A stretch of 12,014 bases of DNA from Pseudomonadota bacterium (GCA_021841985.1 JAKCCP010000111.1:1-12014), one strand, 5' to 3'. Positions 1 through 9,873 are shown, counted from the stretch's first letter. Numbers and translations: made by a program. Notes: generated by a model from the sequence alone, not told the origin.

Positions 1-2339
1 GACACCCCGACGCCCTGCAGAAGGGGCAGCGCGATGATGTTGGCGAAGTTGAGCGCGATCCCGGCGAGCTGGAGGCCGATCACGGTCAGCAGCGCCGAGA
101 GCAGCAGCGGCGCCAGTACCAGCGCGGCATCGCGTGGCCGGCGCAGCGCCACGAGCAGGATCAGGGCGATCGCCGCGAACGCGCTGATCGCCGCGCCGCG
201 GAAGGCGGCAAGGATGGTATGGGCGGCCTCGACCACGACCACCGCCGTCCCGCCCGCGTCGGGGGCGATGCCGCGCGCGGCGGCGACGAAGGCGTACAGC
301 CCGGCGCTGGAGCGGGCCTCCGGCCTGGCCAGCGCCTGAACGCGCACCTGCCCGTCGGCGGCCAGCCAGTCGCGGGTGATCGCTGGCGGCAGATCAGCAC
401 GCGCGACCGGGGTCGCGCCAAGCGCGGTGCGGAGCCGCGTCAGCTCCTCGGGCAGGAAGCGGGTCAACGCCGCGTTCATCGCCAGCAGCGCCGCATCCGG
501 GGCATTTTTCAGCGCGCCGAGATCGGCATCGATGCGCGCCAGCGGATGGTCGGGCGGCAGTTTGGCCAACGCCGGCGCCAGCGCGTGCCGGGCCGCGGCG
601 ATCGCCAGCCGGATCTGCTCGGGCGTCACGGGCACGCTCTCGCGGGGCGCCAGCGTTGCCGCCAAAACGCTCGCCGCGTCGCTGATTAAAGAGAGTTTTT
701 CCTTCTGGTTCGCGGGCACGAAGCTGTCGAGGGTGAGGGCGTCCGCCACCATCGGCAGCGCCCTGAGCCGCGCCGCGAGCTGGTCGGCGGCGTCGGCGTT
801 TGGGGTGAGGATATCGATGCTGTAGGGGTTGGTCAGCGGGTCGTCCATCAGATCATGCAGCGTGCGCATCGCCTCGCCGCGCGGATCCTTGGTATGCAGC
901 GGATCGGAATCGAAGGCGAGACGAGGCACCAGAATGAGCCCGAGCAGGGCCAGCGCCGCGAAGCCCACGAGCAACGGCACGCGATGCCGGACAAGCCGCG
1001 CCTCGAGGACGTCGCCCACGGCAAATCCCACCTCCCGCCCCTCGCCCGGTGGGCGAAACAGGGTGAGCAGCGCCGGGAGAAACAAAATCGTGCAGAAAAA
1101 GGCGATGATCATGCCGCTGCCGGCGATCAGGCCGAGTTCCGCGACGCCGGCGAAAGCGGTCGGCACGAAGGCGTAGAACCCGGCCGCGGTGGCCAGGGCC
1201 GCGATCAGGATCTGCCCGCCGGCCGCGCGCGCCGTCGCCTCCAGCGCCGCGTCGGGCGCGGCGAGGGTATGCCGCGCCTCGCGGTAGCGGACGGAAAACT
1301 GGATGGCGAAATCGACGGCGATCCCGATGAAGAGAATGGCGAAGGCGAGCGAGACGAGATTGAGCGTGCCAACGGCGAGCGCCGCAAACCCGGTGGTGAG
1401 GATCAGCCCAAGGCCGAGAGTGGCCAGGATCGGCAGGATCAGGCGCGGGCTTTTCACCGCCAGCACCAGCCAGAGCGTGATCAGGGCAATGCTGGCGATC
1501 GTGTCGAGCGCCATGCCCTGGGCGAGCGAGGCGAATTCCTCGTCATCGAGGGCGACCGAGCCGGTGAGGCGGACATGCGCCACGCCACGCCGGACGAATT
1601 CCAGTTTGGCCGCCGCGTCGCGCACCGCCGCGCTTGCCGCGGCGCCGGGGGCGAGGGCGGCGTGGTCGAGGACGGGCTGGATCAGAACGAAGCGGTAGCG
1701 TGGGGCGAGTTCGGCGAGTTTCCCCCCCCCTATCAGGCGCTGCCAGGACAGCGGCGTCGGCTGCCCATTGACGCTCGCCGCAAGCGTCGCGTGGAAGCTT
1801 TCCAGCGCCGGGAGGTAGGGGGTCAAATCAGCCTCGCCTTGCGCCACCCCCATGCCGATCAGCGAAAGCGCGGAAAAGAGGCCGCGCGCCGAGGGGTCGG
1901 CGGCGAGCTGGCCGAGGAAGGGCTGGGCGTCGATGATATGGTCGAGGAGGTCGCCGAGTTCGGGCTTGTCGAGGAACAGCAGCCCCTCGCGAGCGAAAAA
2001 CGGCAGCGCGTCGGGGCGCGAGATGGCGCGGAAATGCGCATGATCGGGGGCCAGCGCGGCGGCGAGGTCGCGCGCGGTCTCGTCCGCCTCCTCGGGCAGC
2101 GCCGCGTCGATCACCACCACCAGCGTATCGGAGAGGCCGGGAAAGGCGCGATTGAGAGCGATTTCGTTCTGCCGCCAGGGCAGGGAAGCAGCGAACATGT
2201 GATCGGTGTCGGTATCGACGCCGAGATGGCGCGCCGCCCAGAATCCCGCGAGCAGGGCAAGGGCTAGGCCAAGGAGCGCGACCACAAGCGCATGGCGGCG
2301 GCTGAAGCCGACGGCGCCGGCGAGGAGGTTTGCGAGCAT
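1..2339 (-). CDS. hpnN: HpnN-type hopanoid RND/MMPL transporter, 3' end missing
   Basis: Inner-membrane RND-superfamily (MMPL) exporter; HpnN is known to move hopanoids toward the outer membrane. The frame is open from the ATG at 2339 to the left edge, about 779 codons; family members are usually 850-900 residues, so roughly the last 80-100 are outside. Visible order: one N-terminal membrane helix (about residues 14-34), a large periplasmic loop containing TPYLPALESF and LSWQRLIGGG, a helix bundle (about 270-425) with FIGIAVDFAIQFSVRYREAR, a helix near 460, a second periplasmic loop, then helices from about 720 ending in NIIALPLLQGVGV, the conserved MMPL helix. A run of nine C at 1722-1730 encodes the three glycines and stays in frame. 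An ACGGAT sequence lies just upstream of the ATG as a weak ribosome site. It follows nth on the same strand with a 92-nt gap. The general MMPL call is firm; the HpnN subfamily rests on these remembered motifs. Confidence 0.85.
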   Translation of the reverse strand, partial: MLANLLAGAVGFSRRHALVVALLGLALALLAGFWAARHLGVDTDTDHMFAASLPWRQNEIALNRAFPGLSDTLVVVIDAALPEEADETARDLAAALAPDHAHFRAISRPDALPFFAREGLLFLDKPELGDLLDHIIDAQPFLGQLAADPSARGLFSALSLIGMGVAQGEADLTPYLPALESFHATLAASVNGQPTPLSWQRLIGGGKLAELAPRYRFVLIQPVLDHAALAPGAAASAAVRDAAAKLEFVRRGVAHVRLTGSVALDDEEFASLAQGMALDTIASIALITLWLVLAVKSPRLILPILATLGLGLILTTGFAALAVGTLNLVSLAFAILFIGIAVDFAIQFSVRYREARHTLAAPDAALEATARAAGGQILIAALATAAGFYAFVPTAFAGVAELGLIAGSGMIIAFFCTILFLPALLTLFRPPGEGREVGFAVGDVLEARLVRHRVPLLVGFAALALLGLILVPRLAFDSDPLHTKDPRGEAMRTLHDLMDDPLTNPYSIDILTPNADAADQLAARLRALPMVADALTLDSFVPANQKEKLSLISDAASVLAATLAPRESVPVTPEQIRLAIAAARHALAPALAKLPPDHPLARIDADLGALKNAPDAALLAMNAALTRFLPEELTRLRTALGATPVARADLPPAITRDWLAADGQVRVQALARPEARSSAGLYAFVAAARGIAPDAGGTAVVVVEAAHTILAAFRGAAISAFAAIALILLVALRRPRDAALVLAPLLLSALLTVIGLQLAGIALNFANIIALPLLQGVGV

Positions 2340-2403
2340 GGGAAATCCGTGTGATGGCAGCCATCCCCTAGCGCATCTTGCCGATGGCACAAGAGCCCGA
2401 CGG

Positions 2404-2418
2404 GCGCGAGCGTCGCGC
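2404..2418. terminator. GC hairpin between nth and hpnN
   Basis: A perfect inverted repeat, GCGCGA-GCG-TCGCGC, sits 13 nt after the nth stop in the 92-nt gap before hpnN. There is no T tract after it on the minus strand, so it is at best a weak terminator, attenuator or mRNA-stabilising stem. The surrounding GC content makes chance stems common. Confidence 0.25.
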
Positions 2419-2431
2419 GCCGGGGCGACCC

Positions 2432-3169
2432 TCACGCCCGCTGTCGAGACGATGCGGAGCGGGGCGCGGGGGCGGGGCGGGCCGGAGGGGCGGGGGTTTT
2501 CGGGCTGAAATGGCACCAGGGCGCGGCGACGCAGCGCCAGCATTCCGGCATGCGGGCCTTGCAGACATAGCGTCCGTGCAGGATCAGCCAGTGATGGGCA
2601 TCGCGCAGCATCTCGGGAGGGATGCGCTTGATCAGGGCGTCTTCCACGGCACGCGGGGTTTTCCCCGGCGCCAACCCGGTGCGGTTGGCAAGGCGGAAAA
2701 TATGGGTATCAACCGCCATGGTGCTGGCGCCGAACGCGACGTTGAGCACGACATTGGCGGTCTTGCGCCCGACGCCGGGCAGGGCCTCGAGCGCCGCGCG
2801 CTCGGCCGGCACCCTGCCACCGTGGCGCTCGACCAGGAGACGAGCGAGTTCGGCGAGATGGCGCGCTTTTGACTGCCAGAGGCCGATACTTCGGATATAA
2901 CGCCCGATACCAGCCGCGCCGAGCGCCGCCATCGCTGCGGGCGTGGGGGCGGCGGCGAAAAGCGCCGGCGTCGCGCGGTTGACGCTGGCATCGGTCGCCT
3001 GGGCGGAGAGCACCACGGCGACGAGCAGGGTGAAGGGATCGTGATAGAGCAGTTCGGTGCGCGGGGCGGGATTGGCGGCGGCGAGGGCATCGAGAAACGC
3101 CCGTATCTCGGCCGCCGAAAGCGGCCTGGCGGGAGACGGAGGGGCGGGGCGGGCTTTTGCTGCCGGCAT
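2432..3169 (-). CDS. nth: Endonuclease III (DNA glycosylase/AP lyase)
   Basis: Base-excision repair enzyme that removes oxidised pyrimidines and nicks the abasic site. With the start at 3169 it has 245 residues. Visible: the helix-hairpin-helix LPGVGRKTANVVLN with the catalytic lysine (K136), the conserved VDTHIFRLANR with the catalytic aspartate (D154), and the C-terminal iron-sulfur loop with cysteines 203, 210, 213 and 219 in the family spacing C-x6-C-x2-C-x5-C. The N-terminus is an Ala/Pro-rich extension and the C-terminus a Pro/Ala/Arg tail past the cluster. The frame is open upstream to 3250, but that start would overlap the divergent DUF2244 gene. The ATG at 3169 is preceded by GAGAAG at suitable spacing and was chosen. 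An ATG at 3211 is the alternative. Confidence 0.95.
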   Translation of the reverse strand: MPAAKARPAPPSPARPLSAAEIRAFLDALAAANPAPRTELLYHDPFTLLVAVVLSAQATDASVNRATPALFAAAPTPAAMAALGAAGIGRYIRSIGLWQSKARHLAELARLLVERHGGRVPAERAALEALPGVGRKTANVVLNVAFGASTMAVDTHIFRLANRTGLAPGKTPRAVEDALIKRIPPEMLRDAHHWLILHGRYVCKARMPECWRCVAAPWCHFSPKTPAPPARPAPAPRSASSRQRA

Positions 3170-3197
3170 GAGACGCTTCTCGCGCGCGCCGGGGTGG

Positions 3198-3225
3198 CTG
3201 GCAAGGCGCATCGTCGGCCTATATA
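3198..3225 (+). promoter_or_regulatory. Candidate promoter for the DUF2244 gene, possibly leaderless
   Basis: CTGGCA (3198-3203) and TATATA (3220-3225) are separated by 16 nt, a good fit to a sigma70-type -35/-10 pair. Transcription would start about 6-8 nt after the -10 box, essentially at the A of the ATG at 3232. No purine-rich ribosome site lies in the usual place. The complementary strand also offers GTGCCA-17 nt-GATATA reading toward nth, so the same AT-rich core could serve both divergent genes. This is pattern matching only. Confidence 0.4.
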
Positions 3226-3231
3226 TCAGCG

Positions 3232-3753
3232 ATGAGCGAAGCCCTGGCACCCCTGGCGGATGACGCGGTTTTGTTCGAGGCGGTGATCGTGCCGCATCGC
3301 AGCCTTTCGCGGCGCGGGCTGGCGCTGGTGATCGCCGCCATTTGCGCGGCCAGCTTCCTCACCGCGCTGATCTTCTGGCTGCTCGGCGCCTGGCCGGTGG
3401 CCGGCTTCAGCGGCGCCGAGGTCACCCTCGCGGTGGTGCTGATGCGCGCCCATGCCCATGTCGCCCATGAGAGCGAGATGGTTCTGCTCTCGGCGCGCGG
3501 GCTGCGCGTCATCCGCACCGACCGCCGTGGCGCGCGGCGCGAGCGGGCGCTCGATCCCTCCTGGCTGCGCGTGGAACTGCTCGAACGCGCCGGTCGTGTG
3601 CCGGCTTTGCTGCTCACCGGCGGGCGGGTGCGCGAAGAGATTGCCGTCCGGCTTGGCGAGGCCGAAAAGCGCGACCTCGCGGCGGCGCTCGCCGAGGCGC
3701 TGCACGCCTGGCGCCATCCGCGTTTCGATAATCCGCAATTGCGCGAGGAGTGA
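3232..3753 (+). CDS. DUF2244 family integral membrane protein
   Basis: A 173-residue protein of unknown function. After FEAVIVPHRSLSRRGL, the typical opening of DUF2244 proteins, come two hydrophobic segments (about residues 29-53 and 56-72) flanking GAWPVAGFSGAE. A soluble C-terminal part follows, with a conserved-looking DPSWLRVELLE stretch and a final helix rich in Ala/Glu/Arg. The layout suggests a two-helix inner-membrane protein with most of its mass in the cytoplasm. It diverges from nth with 62 nt between starts; from memory, DUF2244 genes often neighbour nth in alphaproteobacteria. The ATG at 3232 has no clear Shine-Dalgarno sequence. No catalytic motif is visible and I assign no function. 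Confidence 0.85.
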   Translation: MSEALAPLADDAVLFEAVIVPHRSLSRRGLALVIAAICAASFLTALIFWLLGAWPVAGFSGAEVTLAVVLMRAHAHVAHESEMVLLSARGLRVIRTDRRGARRERALDPSWLRVELLERAGRVPALLLTGGRVREEIAVRLGEAEKRDLAAALAEALHAWRHPRFDNPQLREE

Positions 3754-3769
3754 GAGGAAAACCTTTGCA

Positions 3770-3833
3770 ATCCCTTCCGGGATGCGGGTCTGGGGCCGCT
3801 GGCCCCAGCGGGGTCCAGGGACAGAGCCCCTGG
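3770..3833. terminator. Three-hairpin cluster between convergent genes
   Basis: Three stems lie in the 100-nt gap between the convergent DUF2244 and moaA genes: ATCCC-TTCC-GGGAT (3770-3783), CTGGGGCC-GCT-GGCCCCAG (3790-3808, perfect 8 bp) and CCAGGG-N7-CCCTGG (3815-3833). The position suits a bidirectional terminator, although no clear T tract is present. The GGTCCAGGG...CCCTGG block resembles intergenic repeats I recall from Acetobacteraceae and other alphaproteobacteria, so this may instead be a dispersed palindromic repeat. Confidence 0.55.
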
Positions 3834-3853
3834 CCTTGTCGTTATGACGCCGC

Positions 3854-4840
3854 TCAGCCGCCGGTGACGCTCATGTGCCGCGCCAATGCCGGGCGCTGGT
3901 GGCGGCGGTCGATGATGAAGTCATGGCCCTTGGGTTTGCGCGCGATGGCGGCGAGGATGGCCTCGCGCAGGGCTTCCGCGCCGGCATCCGCGCGGAGTAC
4001 GGCGCGGAGATCGGCGGCATCTTCCTGGCCGAGGCACATGAAAAGCGTCCCGGTGCAGGTGAGGCGCACGCGGTTGCAGCTTTCGCAGAAATTATGCGTC
4101 ATCGGCGTGATGAAGCCGATGCGCCGGCCGGTTTCGGCGACGCTGTAGTAGCGCGCCGGCCCGCCGGTACGGTAATCGGTGGCGGCCAGCGTCCAGCGTT
4201 CCCTGAGCCGGGCGCGGACCAGCGAGAGCGGCAGGTATTGCTCGGTGCGGTCGCCCGCGATCTCGCCCAACGGCATGGTCTCGATCAGCGTGAGGTCAAA
4301 TCCATGCTCGCCGCACCAGGCCACCAGCGCGTCGATCTCGTGCTCGTTGACGCCCTTGAGCGCCACCGTGTTGATCTTGACCGCGAGACCCGCCGCCTTG
4401 GCGGCGAAGATGCCATCGAGGGTTTTTTCGATCCGCCCCCAGCGGGTGATGGCGGTGAAGATTGCGGGATCAAGGGTATCGAGGCTGACATTGACACGCC
4501 GGACGCCCGCGGCGCGCAGCGGTTCGGCGAAACGGGTGAGCTGGCTGCCATTGGTGGTCAGGGTGAGCTCGTCGAGCCCCTGGCCGAGGCGGCGGCCGAG
4601 CCCCTCGAACAGCCGCATCACGTCACGCCGCACCAAAGGCTCGCCGCCGGTGATGCGGAGTTTTTTCACGCCGAGCCCGATAAACGCCGCACACAGGCGC
4701 TCCGTCTCCTCGAGCGAAAGAATCTCCGCTTTGGGCAGAAAGGTCATATCCTCGGCCATGCAATAGACGCAGCGGAAATCGCAGCGATCGGTGACCGATA
4801 CGCGGAGGTAGGTGATGTCCCGCCCGAATGGGTCTCGCAT
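3854..4840 (-). CDS. moaA: GTP 3',8-cyclase MoaA (molybdenum cofactor synthesis)
   Basis: Radical-SAM enzyme that, with MoaC, converts GTP to cyclic pyranopterin monophosphate, the first step of molybdenum cofactor synthesis. The protein has 328 residues from the ATG at 4840, matching the usual length. The radical-SAM cluster cysteines are C20, C24 and C27 in [26 protein letters not shown] is the SAM-binding glycine motif. The second, C-terminal cluster is C252, C255 and C269 in [11 protein letters not shown]...FMCL. The protein ends in the conserved Gly-Gly. The frame stays open to 4942, but that start would overlap the DUF3553 gene and add about 34 unconserved residues; [15 protein letters not shown] is the normal family start. 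GGGGA lies 12 nt upstream, rather far for a ribosome site. No other moa gene is adjacent. Confidence 0.97.
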   Translation of the reverse strand: MRDPFGRDITYLRVSVTDRCDFRCVYCMAEDMTFLPKAEILSLEETERLCAAFIGLGVKKLRITGGEPLVRRDVMRLFEGLGRRLGQGLDELTLTTNGSQLTRFAEPLRAAGVRRVNVSLDTLDPAIFTAITRWGRIEKTLDGIFAAKAAGLAVKINTVALKGVNEHEIDALVAWCGEHGFDLTLIETMPLGEIAGDRTEQYLPLSLVRARLRERWTLAATDYRTGGPARYYSVAETGRRIGFITPMTHNFCESCNRVRLTCTGTLFMCLGQEDAADLRAVLRADAGAEALREAILAAIARKPKGHDFIIDRRHQRPALARHMSVTGG

Positions 4841-4877
4841 GATGAAATATTTTCCCCGGCGCGCCGTCGCCGCACCC

Positions 4878-4883
4878 ACTATA
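4878..4883 (-). promoter_or_regulatory. Possible moaA -10 element
   Basis: TATAGT on the minus strand, inside the palindrome ACTATAGT, lies about 38 nt upstream of the moaA ATG in the 88-nt gap after the DUF3553 gene. It would give a leader of about 30 nt. No good -35 box sits 16-18 nt upstream: TTGCGG is 22 nt away. The site is therefore only tentative. I see no molybdenum-cofactor riboswitch in this short leader. Confidence 0.25.
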
Positions 4884-4928
4884 GTTTCGGGTCTTATGGA
4901 CGGTTCCGCAAGGGGTGGTGTGGGGCGC

Positions 4929-5132
4929 TCACGGCGCATCACTTTCGACGATTTCCAAAGATACCACGCGGATGTTCACCAGAATTTTGCCAATATGCTC
5001 GAAATTAACGGTGATCCGCTCGCCGATCGCGGATTGCACCTGGCCGATGCCCCAGTCCGGCCGCGCCGGGTTGCGGACCCATTGGCCGGGCTCGATCAGC
5101 GCGGGGGGGAGCGAAGGGAACGATGACGCCAT
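4929..5132 (-). CDS. DUF3553 small protein
   Basis: A 67-residue protein with the DUF3553 pattern: [20 protein letters not shown] followed by [16 protein letters not shown] and a C-terminal LEIVE. These spacings suggest a small, mainly beta-stranded domain; there is no signal peptide or membrane helix. Function is unknown. The in-frame region is open further upstream, but the ATG at 5132 begins a sensible N-terminus, while the upstream residues overlap the chpT gene on the other strand. No strong ribosome site precedes it; GAGG is about 18 nt away. It diverges from chpT and precedes moaA by 88 nt on the same strand. From memory, DUF3553 genes often sit beside chpT or cheA in alphaproteobacteria. 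Confidence 0.85.
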   Translation of the reverse strand: MASSFPSLPPALIEPGQWVRNPARPDWGIGQVQSAIGERITVNFEHIGKILVNIRVVSLEIVESDAP

Positions 5133-5250
5133 GCCATGACGATCTAAGCGCCTCGCACCCTTGCCTGTCGAGACGGCCGCCGAGACCGCGGCTCCGGCTT
5201 TGCCGCCGCGCCCAAAATCACCCAAAAGCGCCCCCTGGAGGAACGAAGCG

Positions 5251-5889
5251 ATGGAAACGAGCGGCTCTCCTCTGCATCTCGCGGAACTGCTCGCGGCACG
5301 GCTCTGCCATGAGTTCAGCGGCTTGATCGGCGCGGTGGCGAGCGCGATCGGTGCCGTCGAGGATGACGGCGCGGCCGCGCTCGGCCTCGCCGCCGAAGCC
5401 GCCAGCGCGCTCACGCTGCGGCTCCGGCTGTGGCGTGCCGCCTGGAGCGAAGCCGATGAGATGCTCGGGGTCGCGGATCTTCTCGATCTGCTGCGCGCCC
5501 TGCCGGGTGCGCGCCGCATCGCCTACGAGGCCGTGGGTCTGCCGGCGGAGGTGGCGTTTTCGCCGGAGGCAACGCGGCTGCTCCTCAACGTGCTGATCCT
5601 TGCCACCGAATCACTCCCCCTGGGCGGGCGCGTGCTGCTGAGCGGCCAGCCCAGCGGCGATGTCGTGGTGGCGATCGAGGGGCCGCGCGCCGGCTGGCCC
5701 GCGGGCTTCGCCGCCTGGCTCGCCGACGCTGCCTGCGCCTGGGCCGCGCTCGGCTCGCCGCGCACGCTCCAGGGACCGCTCACCGCGCTGATGGCACGGG
5801 AAAGCGGCCTCCGCCTCTCGCCGCTGTTTCCCGCCGCCGCGGCCGACGCCACGCCGAGCCCGCTGCTGCTCGGCCTCGCGCCATCTTGA
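5251..5889 (+). CDS. chpT: ChpT-like histidine phosphotransferase
   Basis: A 212-residue protein matching the ChpT/HPTransfase family. In Caulobacter, ChpT passes phosphate from the hybrid kinase CckA to the regulators CtrA and CpdR. The family hallmark is the N-terminal helix LAELLAARLCHEFSGLIGAV, with the probable phospho-accepting histidine H20 followed by an acidic residue. A second helix follows (about residues 44-66, rich in Ala/Leu/Arg). The rest corresponds to the degenerate ATPase-like fold, with no N, G1 or G2 ATP-binding boxes visible, as expected for a non-kinase. The start was set at the ATG at 5251, preceded by a strong GGAGG; a TTG at 5161 in the same frame lacks such a site. 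It diverges from the DUF3553 gene (118-nt gap, no clear promoter seen) and lies upstream of the che operon, separated from it by an opposite-strand gene. No cckA or ctrA is present in the window. Confidence 0.85.
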   Translation: METSGSPLHLAELLAARLCHEFSGLIGAVASAIGAVEDDGAAALGLAAEAASALTLRLRLWRAAWSEADEMLGVADLLDLLRALPGARRIAYEAVGLPAEVAFSPEATRLLLNVLILATESLPLGGRVLLSGQPSGDVVVAIEGPRAGWPAGFAAWLADAACAWAALGSPRTLQGPLTALMARESGLRLSPLFPAAAADATPSPLLLGLAPS

Positions 5890-5894
5890 GGCGC

Positions 5895-5912
5895 CGCGAG
5901 GCCGCCCTCGCG
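5895..5912. terminator. Bidirectional hairpin between chpT and the PLD gene
   Basis: CGCGAGG-CCGC-CCTCGCG is a perfect 7-bp stem with a 4-nt loop. It fills almost exactly the 23 nt between the stop codons of the convergent chpT and phospholipase D genes. The placement argues for a shared transcription terminator. There is no T tract on either side, so termination strength is unknown. Confidence 0.5.
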
Positions 5913-7202
5913 TCACAGCAGGAATTCGGCCAAATGCGCGGCGTGCTCCTTGACCCGCTCGAACAGCGGCCGCGCCGACCAGGTGGCGGGGTCGATGCGG
6001 CGGGAATGCGCGACATCGTCGGCGAAAAGCGCCTCCAAGCCGCGGGCGAAGGCGCGGTCGAGGATCACCGCGTTGATCTCGTTGTTATAGATCACGCTCC
6101 GCCAGTCGAGATTGGCCGAGCCCACGCTCGACCAGGCGCCGTCGATCACCGCCGTCTTGGCGTGCAGCACCACCCCCTCGCGCTCGTAGATCTGCACCCC
6201 CGCCTTCAGCAGGTGCTCGTAATGGGCGCGGCCGGCATCGATCACCGTGTTGCTGGTGCTGTGCGCGGGCACCACGATCGCGACATCGACGCCGCGCCGG
6301 GCGGCCGCGATCAGCGCCCGTTCGAGGTCGGGGGTGGGGGAGAAGAACCCGGTGGTGAGATGGATGGATTGGCGCGCCAGCGAAATCATCACAATCAGCG
6401 TGCGATAGATCAGCGGATGGCCGTCGACCGGGGCGCCGCCCACCGCCTGCACCAGGGCGCCGCCCGGTTTCTCGGCGGGCGGGGGCGGGGGCGGCGGCAA
6501 GGGCGGACCGTTCTGGCCCCGCCAGGTGCGTTCGAACAAATGCTCGAACTGTAGCGCCGCCGGTCCAGCGATGCGCACATCGGTATCGCGCCAGACCATG
6601 CCATCAGGCGTATCGTCGTGATTGCGCCGGTTGTTATAGACCTGATTGATATTGACGCCGCCGGTGACGACAATCGCATTGTCCACCACCAGCAACTTGC
6701 GGTGGTCGCGGCGATTGGGATCGAACGATACGCGGAGCGAGAAGCGCAAGGGGTTGTATTCCAGCACATGGACGCCGCCCTGGCGCAGCCGCTCGATCAG
6801 CGCGTTGGGCGTCGTCAACGAGCCGAAACTGTCAAAAACGAGATTGACCTCGACACCCGCAGCCCGCTTGGCGAGCAAAAGATTGCCGAAACGCGCGCCC
6901 TCGACCGGGTCGAATTCGTAGGTCTCCATATCGATCCGCCGCTGCGCGCCGGCGATCGCAGCGGCGATGGCGGCGTAAGTGGCCTGGCCGTTGGCCAGCA
7001 GCCGCACATCGTTACCGCCGATGAAGGGGGCGTGAACGATCCGCTCCTCCTGGCGGCGCATCAGATCGAGCGTGCCTTGCGGATCGGCGCTGCGGGCGGC
7101 GATGGCGATATCGCCATCGACCGCAGGCAGGCTCGCGCAGCCCGCCAGGAGGAGGAGCACAAGAAAAGACGCGCGGTGCCGGCGAGCGCTACGGCGGAGC
7201 AT
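5913..7202 (-). CDS. Phospholipase D/cardiolipin synthase-like lipoprotein
   Basis: A 429-residue protein of the phospholipase D superfamily. Two HKD motifs are intact: HRKLLVVDNAIVVTGGVNI (H167, K169, D174) and HAKTAVIDGAWSSVGSANLD (H347, K349, D354). Paired HKD motifs form one active site that works through a phosphohistidine intermediate. Members such as ClsB/ClsC make cardiolipin, while others cleave phospholipids or nucleic acids; the two-domain layout best fits the cardiolipin synthase-like branch. The N-terminus is a basic, hydrophobic signal ending in the lipobox LAGC (C22), with Ala at +2, suggesting an outer-membrane lipoprotein facing the periplasm. A proline-rich linker with a run of prolines (about residues 233-248) separates the halves. 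The ATG at 7202 has GAGAGA 8 nt upstream; a start 9 codons earlier is less likely. The substrate cannot be read from sequence. Confidence 0.9.
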   Translation of the reverse strand: MLRRSARRHRASFLVLLLLAGCASLPAVDGDIAIAARSADPQGTLDLMRRQEERIVHAPFIGGNDVRLLANGQATYAAIAAAIAGAQRRIDMETYEFDPVEGARFGNLLLAKRAAGVEVNLVFDSFGSLTTPNALIERLRQGGVHVLEYNPLRFSLRVSFDPNRRDHRKLLVVDNAIVVTGGVNINQVYNNRRNHDDTPDGMVWRDTDVRIAGPAALQFEHLFERTWRGQNGPPLPPPPPPPAEKPGGALVQAVGGAPVDGHPLIYRTLIVMISLARQSIHLTTGFFSPTPDLERALIAAARRGVDVAIVVPAHSTSNTVIDAGRAHYEHLLKAGVQIYEREGVVLHAKTAVIDGAWSSVGSANLDWRSVIYNNEINAVILDRAFARGLEALFADDVAHSRRIDPATWSARPLFERVKEHAAHLAEFLL

Positions 7203-7228
7203 GACCAATTTCTCTCGTGGAGCCGCCA

Positions 7229-7257
7229 TTTACACTTTGTTCGGACCCTTGAGGCAA
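7229..7257 (-). promoter_or_regulatory. Candidate promoter of the PLD lipoprotein gene
   Basis: On the minus strand TTGCCT (7257-7252) and TGTAAA (7234-7229) are separated by exactly 17 nt. Each matches 4 of 6 consensus bases of a sigma70-type promoter. It would give a leader of about 20 nt, including the GAGAGA ribosome site. It lies in the 109-nt divergent gap shared with cheA. Confidence 0.4.
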
Positions 7258-7267
7258 GTATCGCCCC

Positions 7268-7281
7268 GGGCCAATTTTTGC
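7268..7281 (+). promoter_or_regulatory. Possible sigma54-like -24/-12 site before cheA
   Basis: GG at 7268-7269 and GC at 7280-7281 are separated by 10 nt, with a T-rich stretch before the GC, the core spacing of a sigma54 promoter. The flanking bases fit the consensus only in part (CGGGCC instead of TGGCAC). Transcription would start near 7293 and leave a short leader with the AGGA ribosome site (7300-7303), 8 nt before the cheA ATG. No convincing sigma70 or sigma28 alternative was seen in this gap. Confidence 0.25.
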
Positions 7282-7311
7282 CGCTCGAGAGACCTCGCGA
7301 GGAACCCCTGG

Positions 7312-9869
<2,558 letters not shown>

Positions 9870-9873
<4 letters not shown>

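Noticed and set aside
686..700. TTAA-7 nt-TTTT, close to a CtrA binding site
   Set aside because: It lies deep inside hpnN coding sequence and the second half-site is imperfect. No full CtrA site was seen in any intergenic gap.
855..2267. A 470-codon plus-strand open frame opposite hpnN
   Set aside because: Its translation is low-complexity, rich in Arg/Gly/Glu/Gln, with no domain. The minus-strand frame gives a coherent membrane transporter. Long antisense frames are expected at this GC content.
2353..2365. Palindrome GATGGC-A-GCCATC upstream of hpnN, considered as an operator
   Set aside because: A single short palindrome with a 1-nt centre that cannot form a hairpin; no regulator is encoded nearby and chance occurrence is likely.
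3875..5008. A 377-codon plus-strand open frame opposite moaA
   Set aside because: It mirrors moaA and runs across into the DUF3553 gene. The translation resembles no family, while moaA has all its cluster cysteines.
5161..5250. Longer chpT reading from a TTG at 5161
   Set aside because: No ribosome site precedes it and the added residues are Ala/Pro-rich and unlike the family. The ATG at 5251 has a strong GGAGG.
7072..7311. An 80-codon N-terminal extension of cheA, considered because some CheA1 proteins have an N-terminal membrane domain
   Set aside because: The extension has no membrane helices, is Arg-rich and overlaps the start of the PLD gene. The ATG at 7312 has a good ribosome site.
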